Source of the DNA: Ideonella sp.
GTDB taxonomy: Bacteria > Pseudomonadota > Gammaproteobacteria > Burkholderiales > Burkholderiaceae_C
DNA length: 64,000 nucleotides
Reading direction: 5' to 3'
NCBI GenBank assembly: GCA_015075165.1
Contig: JABTUY010000001.1
Coordinates: 992,001-1,056,000, forward strand
The position numbers and the translations under genes were made by a program. Positions within the stretch are counted from its first letter, which is position 1. Every line of letters starts with the position of its first letter. The notes below the pieces were generated by a model. The model was not told the origin of the DNA and ran no database searches. It saw nothing but the letters and a program-made list of their open reading frames with translations. Below, piece by piece: positions 60,697 through 64,000 of this stretch.

Positions 60697-61175
60697 GCAG
60701 CACCCTCCCCATGCAGGCGCGGCAGGTGCAGGATCGCCTCGGCGTTGCTCGGCGAGAAGCAGCGGTCGGCCGCTTCGCGGTACGGCAACCAGCGGTGGCG
60801 CAGGTGCTCGCGCGGGTTCAGCGTCACCGCGATATCCGCCGGCACCGTGAGGCCGAACACATGCTCGGTGTTGTGCGTGACACCGGGCGCATAGCGGTGG
60901 CGCCAGACCGGGTAGATCTCGTACACGTTCACCAGCTGCCAGTCGTGCAGCGCCGAGCGCGGCACCGCGGCCGAGCCGATGCGGATGCCGGTCTCCTCGG
61001 CCACCTCGCGCACGCAGGTCTCGGAAAGCGGTTCGTCGAGACGGTCTTTCGAGCCGGTCACGCTCTGCCAGTAGCCTGGCTTGTCGGCCCGCTCGATCAG
61101 CAGCACATCGAGCGCCGGCGTGTGGATGACCACCAGCACCGACTCGGGGATCTTGTGGCGCGCAGGGCGGGTCAT
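60693..61175 (-). CDS. nudB: Dihydroneopterin triphosphate diphosphatase (Nudix)
   Basis: A 160-residue Nudix hydrolase: Nudix box at about 41-63 (GSKDRLDEPLSETCVREVAE then ETG), preceded by WQSVTGS and followed by DWQLVNVYEIYPVWRHRYAP and EHVFGLTVP, as in NudB/FolQ, which removes pyrophosphate from dihydroneopterin triphosphate in folate synthesis. NudB next to aspS and an EEP gene is common in betaproteobacteria. Full length. Confidence 0.9.
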   Translation of the reverse strand: MTRPARHKIPESVLVVIHTPALDVLLIERADKPGYWQSVTGSKDRLDEPLSETCVREVAEETGIRIGSAAVPRSALHDWQLVNVYEIYPVWRHRYAPGVTHNTEHVFGLTVPADIAVTLNPREHLRHRWLPYREAADRCFSPSNAEAILHLPRLHGEGAA

Positions 61176-61266
61176 GATGATCAGAGCGCGGCCGGCCGCG
61201 CGCCGGGTCGGCCGCGCGCCCTCGGCCGGGATCGCAGGCGCGACGCGACCAGCTTAGGAGCCCAAG

Positions 61267-63048
61267 TCACGACGGATTGCGCAGCCGGATGTGCAGCTCG
61301 CGCAGCTGCGCCTCCTCGACCGCGCTCGGCGCGCCGGTGAGCAGATCTTGCGCGCGCTGCGTCTTCGGGAACGCGATCACGTCGCGGATCGAATCGGCGC
61401 GGGCCATCATCGTGACGATGCGGTCCAGGCCGAACGCGATGCCGCCGTGCGGCGGCGCGCCGTACTGCAGCGCGTCGAGCAGGAAACCGAACTTGGCCTT
61501 GGCCTCGTCGGCGCCGATGTTCAGCGCGCGGAACACCTTGCTCTGCACCTCTTCGCGGTGAATGCGGACAGAGCCGCCGCCGATCTCCCAGCCGTTGAGC
61601 ACCATGTCGTAGGCCTTGGCGATGCACTGGCCGGGGTCGCTGTCCATCAGGTTCTCGTGGCCGTCCTTCGGCGCGGTGAACGGGTGGTGCACCGCGACCC
61701 AGCGCCGCGCCTCTTCGTCGTGCTCGAACATCGGGAAGTCCACCACCCACAGCGGCGCCCACTGGTCCTCGAACAGGCCGTGCGTGCGGCCGAACTCGCT
61801 CAAGCCGATCTTGTTGCGCAGCGCGCCGAGCGCGTCGTTGACCACCTTGGCGCGATCGGCGCCGAAGAACAGCAGGTCGCCGTTGCGCGCGCCCGAGCGC
61901 GCCAGCACCTCGGCGAGCGCGGCATCGTTCAGGTTCTTGACGATCGGGCTCTGCAGGCCCTCGCGGCCCTTGGCAACGTCGTTGACCTTGATCCACGCCA
62001 GCCCCTTGGCGCCGTAGATCTTCACGAACTCGGTGTGGCCGTCGATCTCGCCGCGGCTCATCTCGCCGCCGCCGGGCACGCGCAGCGCGGCCACGCGCCC
62101 GCCCTTGGCCTGCGCGGCCGACGCGAACACCTTGAAATCGACCTCGCGCATCACGTCGGTCAGCTCGGTGAACTCCATCTTCACGCGCAGGTCGGGCTTG
62201 TCGGAGCCGTAGCGGTGCATCGCGTCGGCATAGCTCATCACCGGGTAGGCCGGCAGCTCGACCTGCATCACGTTGCGGAACACGGTGCGGATCAGGTTCT
62301 CGAACAGGCCGCGAATCTCCTGCTCGCCGAGGAACGAGGTCTCGATGTCGATCTGCGTGAACTCGGGCTGCCGGTCGGCGCGCAGGTCTTCGTCGCGGAA
62401 GCACTTGGTGATCTGGTAGTAGCGGTCGAAGCCGGCCACCATCAGCAGCTGCTTGAACAGCTGCGGGCTCTGCGGCAGCGCGAAAAACATGCCGTCGTGC
62501 ACGCGGCTGGGCACCAGGTAGTCGCGCGCGCCCTCGGGCGTGCTCTTGGTCAGCATCGGCGTCTCGATGTCGACGAAGCCCTCGGCGTCGAGGAAGCGCC
62601 GCGTCTCCATCGCCACGCGGTAGCGCAGCATCAGGTTCTTCTGCATCGCCGGGCGGCGCAGGTCGAGCACGCGGTGGGTCAGCCGCGTGGTCTCCGACAG
62701 GTTGTCGTCGTCGAGCTGGAACGGCGGCGTCACGCTCGGGTTGAGCACCTCGAGCTCGAGGCACAGCACCTCGACCTTGCCGCTGGTGAGGTTGGCGTTC
62801 TCGGTGCCGGCCGGGCGCGGGCGCACCTTGCCGCTCACCTTCAGACAGAACTCGTTGCGCACGCCCTCGGCGGTCTTGAACATCTCGGGCCGATCGGGGT
62901 CGCAGACGATCTGCACCAGGCCCTCGCGATCGCGCAGGTCGATGAAGATCACGCCGCCGTGGTCGCGCCGGCGGTGCGCCCAGCCCATCAGCGTGACGTT
63001 CTGGCCCAACAGCTGTTCGCTCACCAGGCCGCAGTAGGTGGTTCGCAT
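61267..63048 (-). CDS. aspS: Aspartyl-tRNA synthetase, bacterial long form
   Basis: A 593-residue class IIb synthetase: OB-fold anticodon domain ([32 protein letters not shown]), motif 1 region ([20 protein letters not shown]), motif 2 ([27 protein letters not shown]), bacterial GAD insertion (about 290-420) and motif 3 ([13 protein letters not shown]). Attaches aspartate to tRNA-Asp; whether it also charges tRNA-Asn depends on a GatCAB system not in view. ATG 63048 has AGGAGTG upstream; the open frame beyond it is non-coding. Full length. Confidence 0.97.
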   Translation of the reverse strand: MRTTYCGLVSEQLLGQNVTLMGWAHRRRDHGGVIFIDLRDREGLVQIVCDPDRPEMFKTAEGVRNEFCLKVSGKVRPRPAGTENANLTSGKVEVLCLELEVLNPSVTPPFQLDDDNLSETTRLTHRVLDLRRPAMQKNLMLRYRVAMETRRFLDAEGFVDIETPMLTKSTPEGARDYLVPSRVHDGMFFALPQSPQLFKQLLMVAGFDRYYQITKCFRDEDLRADRQPEFTQIDIETSFLGEQEIRGLFENLIRTVFRNVMQVELPAYPVMSYADAMHRYGSDKPDLRVKMEFTELTDVMREVDFKVFASAAQAKGGRVAALRVPGGGEMSRGEIDGHTEFVKIYGAKGLAWIKVNDVAKGREGLQSPIVKNLNDAALAEVLARSGARNGDLLFFGADRAKVVNDALGALRNKIGLSEFGRTHGLFEDQWAPLWVVDFPMFEHDEEARRWVAVHHPFTAPKDGHENLMDSDPGQCIAKAYDMVLNGWEIGGGSVRIHREEVQSKVFRALNIGADEAKAKFGFLLDALQYGAPPHGGIAFGLDRIVTMMARADSIRDVIAFPKTQRAQDLLTGAPSAVEEAQLRELHIRLRNPS

Positions 63049-63197
63049 CGGAGCACTCCTTGGGGTTCTTTTCGGTGTCGGGGTCGGCCGCGTTAAGGCG
63101 GTGGCGCTGTGGTGGCGGTTCGGCTGTCGGGGCAGCAGCGGCGGATGCGGCAGTGTGACCTGCCTGGCTCTGGGCTGCACGCCGCGCGACAGCCGTT

Positions 63198-63848
63198 TCA
63201 GTTTCGCGCCGGCGCGGTCACCCGCGGCGGCGCCGACGGGGGTGGCGCCACCACCCCCATCGAGATGATGTGCTTCAACGCCTCGTCGACGCTCATCGCC
63301 AGCGGTACGACGTCGGTGCGCGGCACCATCAAGAAGAAGCCCGACGTCGGGTTGGGCGTGGTCGGTACGTAGACGCTGACGTGCGAGGCACCCAGGTGCG
63401 CCGCCACCTCGCCGCTCGGCACGCCGGTGATGAACGCGATCGTCCACGCGCCGGACCGCGGGTACTCCACCAACACAGCCTCGCGAAACGCGTTGCCGTT
63501 GCTGGAGAACAGCGTGTCCGAGACCTGCTTGACCGAGCTGTAGATCGACTTGACGATCGGAATCTTGTGCAGCAGCCGGTCCCACTGGTGAATCAACCAC
63601 TGACCGAAGATGTTGGCGACGAACAACCCGGTGAGCCACAACACCAGCAGCACGGCGACCACGCCGAGGCCGGGCACGTGGCGCAGCAGCTCGATGCCGG
63701 CGCGTGCGCGGTCGGGCAGCACCGCCTGCGACAGGGTGAGCAGCCACGAGAACAATCCGTCCATCAGGCCGAGCACCTGCACCAGCACCCAGACGGTGAT
63801 GGCCAGCGGCATCCAGACCAGCAGGCCGGTGATCAGGTGCTTTCTCAC
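63198..63848 (-). CDS. DUF502 inner-membrane protein
   Basis: A 216-residue membrane protein: helix 1 ([20 protein letters not shown]), helix 2 ([20 protein letters not shown]), then [40 protein letters not shown] and [20 protein letters not shown], the hallmark DUF502 sequence. Function unknown. It precedes aspS on the same strand with a 149-bp gap; the order FmdB - DUF502 - aspS is frequent in Burkholderiales. Confidence 0.93.
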   Translation of the reverse strand: MRKHLITGLLVWMPLAITVWVLVQVLGLMDGLFSWLLTLSQAVLPDRARAGIELLRHVPGLGVVAVLLVLWLTGLFVANIFGQWLIHQWDRLLHKIPIVKSIYSSVKQVSDTLFSSNGNAFREAVLVEYPRSGAWTIAFITGVPSGEVAAHLGASHVSVYVPTTPNPTSGFFLMVPRTDVVPLAMSVDEALKHIISMGVVAPPPSAPPRVTAPARN

Positions 63849-63893
63849 GCGCGAAGCTCGCGACGGCCGTGTCGGCGACAGCGCCCGCGGTCG

Positions 63894-64000
63894 TCAGGGC
63901 CGGGCATCGCCCGCAGCAGCAGCCTTCGGCACCGTGCTGCTCGCCGCGCCGGCCGTGTCGCCGGATTTCGCCGGCGCACTCGACTCGCCACTGCCGGATC
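63894..64000 (-). CDS. C-terminal end of a probable FmdB-family zinc-ribbon gene (partial)
   Basis: An open frame enters from the window end on the - strand and stops at 63894-63896. The 34 visible residues ([34 protein letters not shown]) form a Ser/Ala-rich tail like that of FmdB-family small regulators, whose zinc ribbon would lie outside the window. The assignment rests on tail composition and on position before DUF502 and aspS. Confidence 0.45.
   Translation of the reverse strand, partial: SGSGESSAPAKSGDTAGAASSTVPKAAAAGDARP

Overview
The window reads as chromosomal DNA of a very high-GC betaproteobacterium, most likely order Burkholderiales (Rubrivivax/Leptothrix/Methylibium-like). The pointers are strong G/C third-position bias, a Bug/TctC-type tripartite carboxylate transporter, the order aspS - DUF502 - probable FmdB tail, and recurrent palindromic repeats. 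This placement is inference; no rRNA or other taxonomic marker is present. No complete transposase, phage gene, tRNA or CRISPR array was seen.

Region A (1-31.2 kb) is one large, apparently coherent locus. On the + strand it opens with a tandemly duplicated pair of small membrane/secreted proteins, a Ser/Thr kinase split by a frameshift, and five short genes whose products carry double-glycine leaders. The first four are close paralogues; the fifth follows a strong hairpin. A PP2C phosphatase comes next. A perfect hairpin then separates these from a convergent run of twelve - strand genes (26.6 to 6.4 kb): FecR-domain protein, c-heme DUF3365/HAMP sensor, second Ser/Thr kinase, TssL (DotU-OmpA), TssM (IcmF), TagF, caspase-like protease, NodT/TolC-type outer-membrane lipoprotein, double-FHA protein, HlyD-type adaptor, parvulin-type isomerase, and a C39-peptidase ABC exporter with two cyclic-nucleotide-binding domains. 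Divergent from fecR run TagH (FHA), an OmpA-like protein, an ECF sigma factor with its probable anti-sigma, and a second caspase-like protein. The simplest reading is a phosphorylation-controlled exporter that trims and secretes the five peptides, combined with an orphan piece of the type VI membrane complex and its post-translational regulators. No type VI sheath, tube, spike, baseplate or ClpV gene is in view. This is the strongest candidate for an undescribed system.

Region B (31.2-44.1 kb) has an alpha/beta hydrolase, then histidine utilisation. hutU-hutH-methyltransferase-ABC importer (binding protein, permease, ATPase) run leftward, and hutC-hutD-hutI-hutG-hutF run rightward from a shared HutC-type operator. 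The set covers the five-step route from histidine to glutamate and formate. hutH, hutU and the ABC ATPase each carry an in-frame insertion of the same GC-rich repeat family.

Region C (44.1-57 kb) is a catabolic cluster: TetR regulator, NAD-dependent epimerase/dehydratase, DHDPS-like aldolase, tctC-tctB-tctA importer, two sugar-phosphate isomerase-like TIM barrels, an enolase-superfamily enzyme, a Gfo/Idh/MocA oxidoreductase and a DUF993 protein. The same inverted repeat sits in front of the TetR gene and at the tctC promoter, which suggests the regulator and its regulon. The substrate is unknown. A 736-bp gene-free stretch inside the cluster is packed with perfect hairpins.

Region D (57-64 kb) is housekeeping on the - strand: class III aminotransferase, phospholipase D/cardiolipin-synthase-like protein, EEP-family hydrolase, nudB, aspS, DUF502 membrane protein, and the end of a probable FmdB-family gene cut by the window edge.
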